DNA of 64,000 nt from IMG/VR virus record IMGVR_UViG_3300022602_000024, positions 62,797 to 126,796 of that record; one strand, 5' to 3'. Positions 18,154 through 27,603 of this stretch are shown here, in pieces (the stretch's first letter is position 1; each line of letters opens with the position of its first letter). The notes beneath the pieces were generated by a model that saw nothing but the letters and a program-made list of their open reading frames with translations, made no database searches and had not been told where the DNA came from. The DNA is from a virus. The position numbers were made by a program, and so were the translations under genes.

Positions 18154-21100
18154 GTTTGATGTTTTTTATTCGGGACCAAAACCAGGATTGTTTGCCTTTG
18201 AGCGTCCTGCTGACAGTTTGGCAGATGCAGTGAGTCGGTCAAGAACCGAATACTGTTGGTATATTTATGGGGCGAATGATTACTCAAACTTTGATTTTGA
18301 TTATGTACCCCCGCCATGGCAATCGCAGTTTGTGCATGTTTGGCCTAACCAATGGCAACCAGATGGCAACATATACCTGGCACATAAACATAACAATGGC
18401 CAATGGCACTTTCATGAGCAAGCGGTACGACGTTTAGGTATACAGGAATACTGGCACATACCCGACCATATAGATCCTGCTTCGGTAGATACACTATGGT
18501 GCCCGGATCCCTTGGCTCCACCTTACATATATCATTTTCCCAGTCAGCATCAAAGTGCATCGGGTGTGACCTATACAGTACCGGGTGCAGTTGATGTTAA
18601 ATTGGTAGATGCATTTACTGTTCGTGCTGTACCTAACCCAACTAGATTTGGACACAATATTGCGGTTGCAGAGTTTGACTACTCGTGGCATCCTAATCCA
18701 CTGGATCCCCCTATGAACTATGTGTTTGGCAATCAATGGAATCCGCCAACAATAGAAGCCACTGTGGTTTATCATGTAGAAGGCGCAACAGCTACACAAT
18801 ACATGTCGCAGCTTGCTCGTGTGGCGCAAGACATGCGTTACTGGGAAATCTTAGATGATGTATCAGAGTTTGATTATTCATGGCGACCAAACCCTACTGA
18901 ACCTCCTTACATCTATGTATTTGGCAATCAATGGATGCCCCCAGAAGTAAGACCAGCATTGCAATATCGAGTTCCGGGAGCCACGGATGTAAAATACATG
19001 GCTGAACCTCGTGCATATCGTACAGGGAATCCAGAGAAATTTATTACTAATTGCGACTGTGTGTTTGATTACTCGTGGGAACCTGATCCCGGATCACCTG
19101 CTTACAACTATGTGTTTGGTAATCAATGGTGGCCGGCAGAAGTAATGCCCACTGTTGAATATAGAATGACTGGTGCCACAGAAACTAAGTTTATGATGGA
19201 GCCTGTAGCAAAGTTGTCTGCAACAGAAGATCATTGGGTTACTTTGTTTGAGTGCGAGTTTGACCGCAGTTGGTGCCCAGATCCTGGGTCTCCTCCTTAC
19301 ATCTATGTTTTCGGTAATCAATGGTATCCTGCAGAAGTTATGCCCACCGTTGAGTATCACATGCCCGGTGCCAGTGAGCGCAAGTACGTAGATTATCATA
19401 GGGCACAGTTAACGCCTATTATGGATCGCTGGACGATACCTGAAGAAGTTGATGCGGCCAATATTGATTTTTCGTGGCACCCACATCCTAAGGACTCTCC
19501 TTATATACATCACTTTGGCACTGAACACCAAATGAGCATTGGGTTAACTTATACTGCACCTGGTGCTACAGAACTAAAGTTTGAAGGCGATATTCCTAGG
19601 ATTGTCAAAGAAAAACGTGCAGTTGAAGTAGTAGATATCTTTTATGTGGATCGTAGCAATCCTGCCGCAGGTGTGCGTTTTGATCGATTGAAAGAGCGTT
19701 ATCCTAATATACAACGAATACGTTATGCTAACAGTATGATGGCTACTATACAAAGATGCATAGCAAGAGCCCGGACTACTAAGTTCTGGGTCATCAGCAG
19801 CGAATACAGTTATGTGAACTTTGATTTTACTTGGCATGCACAGCCTTGGCAGAGCTACATGACACACGTATTCCCTAGTCAGCACAATCGTTGGTCGGAC
19901 ACATTCCTGATTAATAAGTGGGAATTTGAGCGTCATGCTAAGTGGGCAGAGAGCTTGGAACAGTTTCCTAACTTGAACTTTGTTACTAACCAAATAGTGG
20001 CCCGACCTGAAAACTTAGACAACATCTACTATGTTGATCACGGCAATCCCGAGAGTGCAGAACAATTTGCGTTGTTGCAACGTGAATTCCCGGAGATCGC
20101 ACGCACACGTTTTGTGGACAACTATTTGGATGTTATGAAGCGTATTATGGCCACTGCTGAAACTGAATACGTTTGGATACTGAACAGCATCTGCAACTAT
20201 GATTTCTTTGATTTTACTTGGAAGCCGGAACCTTGGCAAGCGGAAATGATTCACTGTTTTGGTAACCAACAGTTTCAAAATCGTGGGGACACATTCTACA
20301 TACATGTTGAATCGTTTAAAACACAAATGGTTGATCTTGAGCTGTTGGATTGGTTTAATGTAATAAACTATTGTACAGATCAACGTGTGGAACGCTGGCC
20401 CACTCCGGTGCACTTATACACTTCAGACAACTTAATTGAAGAAATTCGGAATTACGAGTTCACTACACCATATGTGTTCTTTACCAACCAACCCGATATT
20501 GGTATAAAGGACTTGCCTTGTCTATGGACCAAAAAAGACCGTGTTATAAAACGTATTACACGTAGCGGGGCTAGTGTAATGGTGCCGCGAGATATCAAGG
20601 CTGATTTACAGTCACAAATCTACGATTATCCCTACCTAGAGAAGTCAGAACGACTGATAAATGACTACTATTGGAAGGGTAAACCGGGGTTGGACATAGT
20701 ATATATCAGCAACGGAGAACCCGACGAAGAACGCTGGTATAATCATTTGTGCTATCAAAGCAATACCACTGACATAGAATGGGTACGCGGAGTAAACGGG
20801 CGAGTTGCTGCTTATCAAGAAGCTGCACGTCGTAGTCGTACTCCTTGGTTCTTTGCGGTATTTGCCAAATTAGAAGTTGCGGGCGGGGAGTTTCCTTGGT
20901 TTGATTGGCAACCTGATTTCTGGCAAGGTCCCAAACACTATATTTTCAATGCACGTAATCCCTTAAACGGATTAGAATATGGTCACCAAGGTGTCGTAGC
21001 CTACTGTAAGAGTTTGGTATTGAGCAACAATAACCCAGGCATTGACTTTACATTATCGCAACCACACGAATCAGTACCTATACTAAGCGGAACTGCACAC

Positions 21101-21367
21101 TTCAATCAAACGGCCTGGATGACTTGGCGTACTGCTTTCCGTGAAGTGATCAAGCTCAAACACTTCAATGCAACAGAACCTACACTGGAAACTGAGCATA
21201 GATTAACGGTATGGCTTAATAAGGCCGAAGGTGCATTTGCAGCAGATTGTTTAGCAGGTGCCCGTGATGCAGTTGAATACTATGACGGTGTTGGGGGAGA
21301 TTATGAAAAACTTAAACTAAGTTTTGAGTGGAAATGGCTTCAAGAGTATTATGATAATAAATACTAA
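18152..21367 (+). CDS. Giant modular repeat protein with glycosyltransferase-like modules (1071 aa)
   Basis: Three parts are visible. Residues 1-100, 494-600 and 622-745 are copies of one module (FYxxxxNP at the start, FDFTWxPxPWQ, then FGNQ or FPSQ). Between them, six repeats with starts near residues 116, 179, 244, 309, 374 and 442 carry a Trp-x-Pro-x-Pro box, then PPYIYVFGNQW, then PGATE, at about 65 residues per unit. Residues 846-1071 are homologous to the GT-A-like protein at 3264-4160. No signal peptide or membrane helix. It may be a multi-domain transferase or a glycan-binding scaffold; the function is not known to me. Confidence 0.7.
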   Translation: MFDVFYSGPKPGLFAFERPADSLADAVSRSRTEYCWYIYGANDYSNFDFDYVPPPWQSQFVHVWPNQWQPDGNIYLAHKHNNGQWHFHEQAVRRLGIQEYWHIPDHIDPASVDTLWCPDPLAPPYIYHFPSQHQSASGVTYTVPGAVDVKLVDAFTVRAVPNPTRFGHNIAVAEFDYSWHPNPLDPPMNYVFGNQWNPPTIEATVVYHVEGATATQYMSQLARVAQDMRYWEILDDVSEFDYSWRPNPTEPPYIYVFGNQWMPPEVRPALQYRVPGATDVKYMAEPRAYRTGNPEKFITNCDCVFDYSWEPDPGSPAYNYVFGNQWWPAEVMPTVEYRMTGATETKFMMEPVAKLSATEDHWVTLFECEFDRSWCPDPGSPPYIYVFGNQWYPAEVMPTVEYHMPGASERKYVDYHRAQLTPIMDRWTIPEEVDAANIDFSWHPHPKDSPYIHHFGTEHQMSIGLTYTAPGATELKFEGDIPRIVKEKRAVEVVDIFYVDRSNPAAGVRFDRLKERYPNIQRIRYANSMMATIQRCIARARTTKFWVISSEYSYVNFDFTWHAQPWQSYMTHVFPSQHNRWSDTFLINKWEFERHAKWAESLEQFPNLNFVTNQIVARPENLDNIYYVDHGNPESAEQFALLQREFPEIARTRFVDNYLDVMKRIMATAETEYVWILNSICNYDFFDFTWKPEPWQAEMIHCFGNQQFQNRGDTFYIHVESFKTQMVDLELLDWFNVINYCTDQRVERWPTPVHLYTSDNLIEEIRNYEFTTPYVFFTNQPDIGIKDLPCLWTKKDRVIKRITRSGASVMVPRDIKADLQSQIYDYPYLEKSERLINDYYWKGKPGLDIVYISNGEPDEERWYNHLCYQSNTTDIEWVRGVNGRVAAYQEAARRSRTPWFFAVFAKLEVAGGEFPWFDWQPDFWQGPKHYIFNARNPLNGLEYGHQGVVAYCKSLVLSNNNPGIDFTLSQPHESVPILSGTAHFNQTAWMTWRTAFREVIKLKHFNATEPTLETEHRLTVWLNKAEGAFAADCLAGARDAVEYYDGVGGDYEKLKLSFEWKWLQEYYDNKY
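18494..19570 (+). repeat. Six coding repeats of about 190-200 bp inside the 1071-aa gene
   Basis: The nucleotide sequence recurs with the protein unit: a block coding WxPxP, then one coding YVFGNQW, written as variants of TTTGGCAATCAATGG (near 18726, 18921, 19116, 19311). Copies 2-5 are most alike; the first and last have HF in place of VF and a changed GNQ. The even spacing and retained DNA identity suggest growth by tandem duplication. Confidence 0.7.
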
Positions 21368-22270
21368 ATGCTCATTAATGAAGTTATCACAGAAGGCGCA
21401 ACGCCAGTATTATTCCACTATGCAGGTATAACGTCTGCCCGCGACATCCTGCGTGACGGTGTTTTTAAACTTAGCAGTACCACAGGAAATCCCAGCGAAG
21501 CCGGATATGCTCCTAAAGGCTACCAATACTTTTTAAGCACTACCCGTAGTAAAGTTGGCGATTATCATCGTTATGTAGGATCTGGTGCCGCTATGTTTGT
21601 GTTAGATGGTAATTGGTTTGCACAACGCTATCCAGTTAAACCCATTGACTATTGGGAACGTGCTTGGCAACATAGTCCAGACCGCACACGGGAATCAGAA
21701 GACCGTGTGTTTAGCAAGGATAACGAAATTCCCATTGACGGTGTGCGTGCCCTACATGTGCTAATGAAAGAGCAAAGCGAAGTTCGCAGTCCTGCTACAC
21801 GTGAAATGCTAATTGCGGCAAAACAACGTGGTATTCCTGCTTACTTGTATATGGACGAAACTGCTTGGAGATTGCAAGATACACGTCGTGCAGTTAGTAT
21901 CAAACAAGCCGCTAGTGTATTACAAGGACCTAAACCTACGCCTAGAAGTTATCGCAGTAGAAACTTCTTGGAAGACATATTAGAAATGATCTTTAAAAAG
22001 CGTAAAGCAGATCTTACTGACAGTGCTCGAAAGCGTGTGCGTACTTTGTTGGTGTATGGTGCTAGTTATCCCAACGAAGATGATGGCATTGGTGTAGACA
22101 TGAGCAATGCTCGCAAACCTGGCAGCAGTGACTATGCGAGCGCAGTTAAGATTAATCAGTTTATGCGAGCCAATGGCATAAAAAATACTGTGGAACTAAA
22201 AAACTTTCTAGTGCGTAAATGGGACGCTACTGACTTTTTTAAAGAAGATGTTAGCGAAGAAACTGTTTAA
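21368..22270 (+). CDS. Possible ADP-ribosyltransferase-like protein
   Basis: A 300-residue protein directly after the previous stop. VLFHYAGITSARDILRDG at residues 13-30, a FLSTTRSK strand near 57, and ESEDRVFS near 119 are in the order of the His, Ser/Tyr and Glu elements of ADP-ribosyltransferase-fold proteins such as DarT/PARP-type toxins and phage Alt-like enzymes. Residues 190-300 are a Lys/Arg-rich second region. If correct it could modify host proteins or nucleic acid early in infection or be packaged. This is pattern matching by eye and could be wrong. Overlaps the convergent gene by 20 bp. Confidence 0.45.
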   Translation: MLINEVITEGATPVLFHYAGITSARDILRDGVFKLSSTTGNPSEAGYAPKGYQYFLSTTRSKVGDYHRYVGSGAAMFVLDGNWFAQRYPVKPIDYWERAWQHSPDRTRESEDRVFSKDNEIPIDGVRALHVLMKEQSEVRSPATREMLIAAKQRGIPAYLYMDETAWRLQDTRRAVSIKQAASVLQGPKPTPRSYRSRNFLEDILEMIFKKRKADLTDSARKRVRTLLVYGASYPNEDDGIGVDMSNARKPGSSDYASAVKINQFMRANGIKNTVELKNFLVRKWDATDFFKEDVSEETV

Positions 22271-23369
22271 TAGTTTCAACGATTCGTTCTACTTCCCCAT
22301 CTGTTAATTCGGGATAGATAGGCAAGCTCAAACACTCTCTAGTAAACGCATAACTTTCCACATAGGGATTGTTGGCATAATCCACATACTCATAACCAAC
22401 TGGTAATTCATATAATGGCTTATCGTAGTTGATCTTGGTTTCAATACCATTGTTGGCAAGATGCGATTTCAATGCATGGCGACTGGCCAGTCTAATAACA
22501 AACTTACTCCACGCACTTTCTACATGTTCTCCGGGCAGTATGCAATCTACATAACCGCTTAACTGATCAATGTAATAACTAGCAATATCAGTTCTGCGGT
22601 CTTGCCAACGATCAAAGTGCCCCAACTTGACCAACATTTGCGCACAATCTACTTCAGACATTTTACTATTAGTGCCAATATCGTGATGTCCTCCGGGCTT
22701 GCCATTGTCCCGCAAGTTTTCCATTGCGGCTGCAACACCATCGTCGTCGGTCAATATCATGCCACCTGAACCATAGTTGTTTAGATTCTTAGTAGGATCG
22801 AAACTCAAACAACTAATATTGCCCAGGGAACCTGATGGTTGCCCTTTATATCGAGCACCAAAACTTTGTGCAGCATCTTCAATAATAAACATGTCTCGAT
22901 TAAAGAATTCTGTTTGCAGTCTAAATCTATCCCAATCAATCACATGCCCCCACAAGTTGGCATACATGATCATATTGACTCCGGCACCAGCCAAGGCAAA
23001 GTCTATGCTTTCTAAATCCATTAAGCCATTGGCATCTGTGTCGCAAAACACAGGCTCACGTCCGGCCATTAATACACTATTCAGCGTGGCAGCAAAACTC
23101 AGTGAGGGTATGAGAACCTTGCCATCTGTATACAGGCCAATGGTGCTGGCAAAGATTAGGGCCTGGGTGCATGAACCCACTGCAATAGCATGCGCACGAT
23201 TACAACGTGCGGCCATGTTTTGCTCAAAGTAACGAGTAAAGTTTCCGTCTAGGACTTTTCCTGTGCGCAGCACCTGGTCAGTGATATCCAGCAATTCTTC
23301 TCGTAGGTTGGCATATTGACGGTCAACGCCAAAGAACGGAATTATATCTTTGTTTGCCAATATTCGCAC
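22251..23369 (-). CDS. DegT/DnrJ/EryC1-family PLP aminotransferase
   Basis: A 372-residue protein, full length for the family. GSCTQAL (65-71) binds the cofactor phosphate, EDAAQSFGA begins at 164, and SFDPTKNLNNYGSGGM carries the PLP lysine (K194). These enzymes transaminate keto-sugars on nucleotide diphosphates to amino-sugars. It overlaps the epimerase at 23342 by 28 bp, forming a two-gene sugar unit. The specific sugar cannot be told. Confidence 0.88.
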   Translation of the reverse strand: MRILANKDIIPFFGVDRQYANLREELLDITDQVLRTGKVLDGNFTRYFEQNMAARCNRAHAIAVGSCTQALIFASTIGLYTDGKVLIPSLSFAATLNSVLMAGREPVFCDTDANGLMDLESIDFALAGAGVNMIMYANLWGHVIDWDRFRLQTEFFNRDMFIIEDAAQSFGARYKGQPSGSLGNISCLSFDPTKNLNNYGSGGMILTDDDGVAAAMENLRDNGKPGGHHDIGTNSKMSEVDCAQMLVKLGHFDRWQDRRTDIASYYIDQLSGYVDCILPGEHVESAWSKFVIRLASRHALKSHLANNGIETKINYDKPLYELPVGYEYVDYANNPYVESYAFTRECLSLPIYPELTDGEVERIVETIKQFLR

Positions 23370-24316
23370 TTCTTAAACCAATCGTAATACATTTTCACGC
23401 CTTGGCGAAAGTTAATAATAGGATTATATCCCAAATCCTTTTGAGCGGCATCTATGTTTAGTCTGCCCCTGCTGGGAAAGTCTTGACTCTTGTCTTGAAT
23501 ATCAATCTTACCTCGTCCTACAGTTTTAATACACAAAGCAGCTGCATCTAGTAAGGTAATTGATTTGCCAGCACAACGAGTAATGTTATAGATATTCCCA
23601 TTGGCTTCAGGTTTGACGGCGGCCAACACAATTCCAGCAGCCACATCATTTACGTGAGTAAAGTCCAGGCTTTCTGTCGCTCCGTGCACCACTAGTGTTT
23701 CATCTCGCATTGCGGCAAGTAAGAACTTGGACACAACTCGGTCTTCGACATCAAGCTCTCCGTACACTGCCGAAGGGCGAACAATACTGTAATCAAAACA
23801 CCCACGACGGTTGTAATCCTGGACAAGTTTTTCTCCCATATACTTCATTATACCATACTGCCCAACTGGATCGCAATCGGCAGTCTCTCTTACTCCGTCT
23901 CGGAAATTGCCGTAGACCATGCTTGAACTTACATACACAAACTTGGGTATACGGTAGTTCTTGGTCATTTCTAACAAGTTAATCAATCCTGTGCCCATTA
24001 CATCAGCACCCCAAATGGGATTTTTGCTGAATACTTTTTGCCGGGGAAAACTTGCTAGATGAATAACGGCAGCAGTACTACCGCACCATGTCCTGAAGAA
24101 ATCTTCTATCTTTTTATGATCTCTCAAATCTAAGTGATGTACGTTGGCACGAATACGTTTTTTACGTTCAGTTATCAAATATTCAAGTTCGTCGGGATTG
24201 ACAAAACCATAGTCTGTTGCACTATCAATGATAATGCATTCATGGCCTTGTGCCTCAAGTTGCCGCACAACATTGTGTCCAATGAATCCAGCGCCTCCGG
24301 TTACAATATATCTCAT
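23342..24316 (-). CDS. NAD-dependent nucleotide-sugar epimerase/dehydratase
   Basis: Extended short-chain dehydrogenase fold, 324 residues. The NAD-binding GGAGFIG is at 7-13, SSSMVYG at about 130-136, and the catalytic Tyr154-x3-Lys158 pair follows. Members epimerise or dehydrate UDP- or dTDP-sugars. The neighbouring DegT enzyme probably uses its product. Start ATG overlaps the thymidylate synthase stop by 4 bp. Confidence 0.88.
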   Translation of the reverse strand: MRYIVTGGAGFIGHNVVRQLEAQGHECIIIDSATDYGFVNPDELEYLITERKKRIRANVHHLDLRDHKKIEDFFRTWCGSTAAVIHLASFPRQKVFSKNPIWGADVMGTGLINLLEMTKNYRIPKFVYVSSSMVYGNFRDGVRETADCDPVGQYGIMKYMGEKLVQDYNRRGCFDYSIVRPSAVYGELDVEDRVVSKFLLAAMRDETLVVHGATESLDFTHVNDVAAGIVLAAVKPEANGNIYNITRCAGKSITLLDAAALCIKTVGRGKIDIQDKSQDFPSRGRLNIDAAQKDLGYNPIINFRQGVKMYYDWFKKCEYWQTKI

Positions 24317-25221
24317 ACTGCCATCGCTGCTTTGATAGGTGGATGACTCTGATATCCTCGTAGTTCAATATCAGACATGGTAAATTGGGTGATATCTGTA
24401 ATGTCGGGATTCAGCACCAGTTGTGGAGCCATCATGGGTTCACGTGTTAACTGTTCTTGTACTTGCTCTACATGGTTTAAGTATATGTGTGCATCACCTA
24501 GTACATGCACAAACTCTCCTACACCTAAATCGCACACTTGCGCAATCAGATGTGTTAATAAACTATAACTGGCAATGTTAAAGGGCACACCCAAGAACAT
24601 GTCACAACTACGTTGGTACATTTGGCAACTCAATAGACCTTGGTTAACATAAAATTGTGCCATGACATGGCAAGGAGGCAGGGCCATGGCATCTAATTCT
24701 CCAGGATTCCATGCACTTAGAATATGTCTTCGTCCGTGAGGGTCCTGTTTTATACCATCTATCAATAACTGTAGTTGGTCGACCTCTTTGACATGCAATG
24801 TGCCGTGACGATTGTATGAATTACCAAAATCGTCTCGGAAAGTTTCTTTTGCGTGCTCTACGGGTGTGCGCCATTTGCGCCACTGTACTCCGTACACACG
24901 ACCTAAATCGCCCGCATACTTGGCTCGTGATTGCCAATAAGGTGCTAGGGCATTGGGAGTCCAAATAGTGGCCGAGCCTTCTCGAGTACCGTGGGTAATT
25001 TCGGCCAGCCTACGCTCATCCCCGGAACCTTCAATCATCCATAACAGTTCACCAACACAGGCACGCCATGCTAGTTTCTTTGTAGTTACAGCAGGAAATG
25101 ATTCTGCTAGGTTATAGCGTTGTTGCATACCAAAGTAGGAAATAGTACCTACTCCAGTGCGATCATCTTTAACAGTACCTTGTTCAAGTACTTGTCTTAA
25201 TGCGTCCAAATAAGTTTTCAT
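24313..25221 (-). CDS. thyA: Thymidylate synthase
   Basis: Makes dTMP from dUMP and methylenetetrahydrofolate. I place the start at MKTYLDALRQ (25221), giving 302 residues; the open frame extends 20 codons further up but without ThyA similarity. The nucleophile is C184 in LPPCHVMAQFYV, and RSCDMFLGVPFNIASY holds N215, the Asn that selects dUMP. dCMP hydroxymethylases have Asp there, so this enzyme is a true thymidylate synthase. It overlaps the DHFR gene, which regenerates its folate. Confidence 0.95.
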   Translation of the reverse strand: MKTYLDALRQVLEQGTVKDDRTGVGTISYFGMQQRYNLAESFPAVTTKKLAWRACVGELLWMIEGSGDERRLAEITHGTREGSATIWTPNALAPYWQSRAKYAGDLGRVYGVQWRKWRTPVEHAKETFRDDFGNSYNRHGTLHVKEVDQLQLLIDGIKQDPHGRRHILSAWNPGELDAMALPPCHVMAQFYVNQGLLSCQMYQRSCDMFLGVPFNIASYSLLTHLIAQVCDLGVGEFVHVLGDAHIYLNHVEQVQEQLTREPMMAPQLVLNPDITDITQFTMSDIELRGYQSHPPIKAAMAV

Positions 25222-25690
25222 ATACGACAAAAGTGCAAGAGTTATTGGCAGGAGCGGATGCAGTAACAGGACTCCATCCACTTAAAAATGATTTCATATT
25301 CATCTTAACGTCTATTTTATAGGTTCCCTTGAAGTGTGTCAAGTACAATCTATCGAATATACCATCACATTGTTCCAATAAATTTGAACCACCAATGACC
25401 CAAATGGTTTTGTTTTGATGTAGTTGTTCTAACCGAAGAATTTCTGTTTTAATGTCGCCTTTGATTGTGGCAGCCATGTATACAGGATTGTTAGTTGCAA
25501 CATATACTGTACGTCCCACCAAGGGTTTGGGCATCTTAGGATCATCCCAGGTCTTGCGACCCATGACCACCACATGCTCATTGGTTAACCGTTTAAAGTT
25601 TGCTAGATCTTCACTGTTGTGTGGCCAGGGCAGGGTACCATTGAAACCCATACCCCCGTATTGGTCTACGGCAAATAGTGCGTTTATCAT
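25184..25690 (-). CDS. folA: Dihydrofolate reductase
   Basis: A 168-residue DHFR that reduces dihydrofolate with NADPH. Visible family marks are the N-terminal strand, TLPW (19-22), the active-site acid (Asp28, aligning with Asp27 of the E. coli enzyme), VVMGRKTW and IWVIGGSNL. It overlaps thyA by 38 bp, the usual coupling of folate recycling with dTMP synthesis in phages. Confidence 0.95.
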   Translation of the reverse strand: MINALFAVDQYGGMGFNGTLPWPHNSEDLANFKRLTNEHVVVMGRKTWDDPKMPKPLVGRTVYVATNNPVYMAATIKGDIKTEILRLEQLHQNKTIWVIGGSNLLEQCDGIFDRLYLTHFKGTYKIDVKMNMKSFLSGWSPVTASAPANNSCTFVVYENLFGRIKTST

Positions 25691-26034
25691 AAATCTTTTA
25701 GTAATTGATCAGTAAAAGGTTGTACTACTTTAGCAACACTATCTACACTAATGTGGAAATCTACATCTGTAATATACTCATCCAGTGCTTTTAATTTGTT
25801 ATTAATCAAATGCTCTACTGCTTCAGGATCAGCGCCTTGTGCCAACATTTCTTCAATGTCAACTTCGACGCTGGTTCCATCTTTTAAGTTTACTGTTATA
25901 GATAGTAATACATTAACGGGAACCTGCTCTTTTTTGACTTCTTTGAGCAGGCTTTCCCATCTGGCCTTGGTGTTTAAATTAAGCCGTTTGCTTTTTTGGC
26001 GTCGCGGCTTTTTTGGCTCTTGTTGGTTTGACAT
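25687..26034 (-). CDS. Conserved phage protein of unknown function (115 aa)
   Basis: Basic N-terminus (KKPRRQKSKR), then an acidic helical region with a DGTSVEVDIEEMLAQGADPE segment and an LxxLDxxI-VDFxI stretch. I recall the same pattern in T4-like phages of aquatic bacteria. An upstream ATG at 26055 is also possible; 26034 is preferred because it removes a poorly conserved heptapeptide. Overlaps the gene upstream by 56 bp. Confidence 0.7.
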   Translation of the reverse strand: MSNQQEPKKPRRQKSKRLNLNTKARWESLLKEVKKEQVPVNVLLSITVNLKDGTSVEVDIEEMLAQGADPEAVEHLINNKLKALDEYITDVDFHISVDSVAKVVQPFTDQLLKDL

Positions 26035-26698
26035 TTTCTTGGGGGAGTAACGCATTTGCTTCTTGAACTAGTCTTTGTGATTCTGCAAGCAATTGTTCTG
26101 CTTGCTTCTTCATATTTTGTGCTTGCTCTAAACGTTGAGCGGCTAGATCTGTATCGCTTAATACACCTTCGCTTAGTGCACCCTTTAGGTATGCAGCAGC
26201 ACTGGTATTGCTTTCTGTATCTAAGTTAGTTCTACTAACACTTACGTTGTTGGGCGGCATACCAACTTCGCGACCTTCGTTGGTCTTGCGTTTCTTGCCC
26301 GACATTCCGGTGCCTTTGTCGAGGTCAGCTAATCGTTTAACTGCTTCTTCGCCTTTTTCCATTTCGTCAAGAATATCATTCAATTCATCAAGACGAACTG
26401 TTGATTTAGTTGTCGGTGTGATCAACACTTGACTGGTTGGGACTTTCTTGATAAAGCCTTCTTTGTGCAATACTTCCAGAGCATTGCGACCGTCAGCCAT
26501 GGTAGTTCGGAACAGCACGTCCGACAGTTCCTTGGCATTTTGTCCAATTGGGCTTTCGAGTTGACGCATGACTTCGTCATGAATCATACGTGGAAGTGTG
26601 TCACTGTATAGTACTAGTGCCATGTGCCCTTCATTGGGCACACGACGCCATAGTAATACAATTTTCTTGTTGTTGTGTTTACCGACATGTTTAATCAT
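25979..26698 (-). CDS. Conserved phage protein of unknown function (239 aa)
   Basis: Starts MIKHVGKHNNKKIVLLWRRVP. The first 110 residues look globular, with a helical segment (AKELSDVLFRTTMADGRNALE); then come a charged linker and a C-terminal coiled-coil-like region rich in Gln, Glu and Ala, ending in a Lys/Ala-rich tail. I recall homologues in T4-like phages without function. The basic tail suggests nucleic-acid contact, which is inference. Confidence 0.75.
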   Translation of the reverse strand: MIKHVGKHNNKKIVLLWRRVPNEGHMALVLYSDTLPRMIHDEVMRQLESPIGQNAKELSDVLFRTTMADGRNALEVLHKEGFIKKVPTSQVLITPTTKSTVRLDELNDILDEMEKGEEAVKRLADLDKGTGMSGKKRKTNEGREVGMPPNNVSVSRTNLDTESNTSAAAYLKGALSEGVLSDTDLAAQRLEQAQNMKKQAEQLLAESQRLVQEANALLPQENVKPTRAKKAATPKKQTA

Positions 26699-26707
26699 TT
26701 TGATTCC

Positions 26708-26962
26708 TTATTCTGCAGCAGGTGCTTCGGCAGGTGTTTCTGTTGTTGCTGGTTGCAATGCGCCACTGGCTTGCAAGAATGCCACTAGGCGTTCGTATAC
26801 ACCGCCAACTTGCGTAAATTCTTCGGCGCGATATGCACCGCGTGTGCTAGCCAATTGGATACATTGTGCGGCAGCCAAAATATCTTGCAATTGCAATTGA
26901 ACTTGTGGTGCTGCTTCTGGGGTAGCAGTTGCGTCTACTGTTTGAGTTGTTTCGTCTGTCAT
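26708..26962 (-). CDS. Small conserved phage protein (84 aa)
   Basis: A Thr/Ala/Pro/Glu-rich start and end surround a compact helical core (LQLQDILAAAQCIQ, RGAYRAEEFTQVG, VYERLVAFL). Such proteins sit next to the preceding gene in related phages in my recollection. No function assigned. Confidence 0.7.
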   Translation of the reverse strand: MTDETTQTVDATATPEAAPQVQLQLQDILAAAQCIQLASTRGAYRAEEFTQVGGVYERLVAFLQASGALQPATTETPAEAPAAE

Positions 26963-27023
26963 AGTGTCTCCGTAATAAACTATACATATATTTAACAGAG
27001 ACAGTTAGACCGAAAAAATTTTT

Positions 27024-27314
27024 CTAGAATTCGAAATCGTGTTTGTTGATTTGGTCTATCATTAGTGCAAACATGCTGGCTTCCCCGGCAATTTCAAACG
27101 CTGCACACTTCTGAAATGCCACACTATCGCCTTCTGTTTTGGTATACCAGTCACCATAATAAAAGCGACCTGACAAGTTGGCCCATATCCAATCGCTAAT
27201 GGCTTTTTCGTGTGTCTTTAGCGCAAACTCCACACGAGTAAAATGCGGGGGGCAGAATTCAAGTTCTCTTAACCCAAAAACTGCCAGGGGATTTGCTTCG
27301 TTATACTTTAGCAT
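27024..27314 (-). CDS. Small phage protein of unknown function (96 aa)
   Basis: Soluble 96-residue protein with LxxFCPPHF near residue 20 and an SGRFYYGDWY strand in the middle. It overlaps its upstream neighbour by 14 bp, so it is likely translated from the same message. No motif I can tie to a function. Confidence 0.65.
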   Translation of the reverse strand: MLKYNEANPLAVFGLRELEFCPPHFTRVEFALKTHEKAISDWIWANLSGRFYYGDWYTKTEGDSVAFQKCAAFEIAGEASMFALMIDQINKHDFEF

Positions 27315-27603
27315 GTTTCTTCTGAATTTCTTCTATTGTTTCTTGGCTGAGTTCGCCTTCGATAATAGTGTACTTCATATCTGCTTGTTCAATTTCGGGC
27401 AAGACCAAACGATCCTTAAGCAGGTGTTCTGCATCACGTACAAAGGTTTCTGTAACGTGATATTGTTTGCTATATTGTGCAATCTCCACACTTCGACTCA
27501 AATCGTCTAAACAGTTTTCCAAACTGTAGATACGTTTTTGCAAATCCATTACCAGCTGTTTTGCTTGTTTGGGCTTCAATTTTGTTGCGTCAACATATTC
27601 CAT
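27301..27603 (-). CDS. Small coiled-coil phage protein (100 aa)
   Basis: Opens with a KLKPKQAKQLVMDLQKRIYSLE helix and continues as a charged, largely helical protein ending IQKKHAKV. Likely a coiled coil. Overlaps both neighbouring genes. No function recognised. Confidence 0.65.
   Translation of the reverse strand: MEYVDATKLKPKQAKQLVMDLQKRIYSLENCLDDLSRSVEIAQYSKQYHVTETFVRDAEHLLKDRLVLPEIEQADMKYTIIEGELSQETIEEIQKKHAKV

Noticed and set aside
24313-25221. Possible dCMP or dUMP hydroxymethylase making hypermodified pyrimidines
   Set aside because: The residue that selects the base is Asn (FNIASY), as in thymidylate synthase, not Asp, and no other hydroxymethyl-pyrimidine gene is present.
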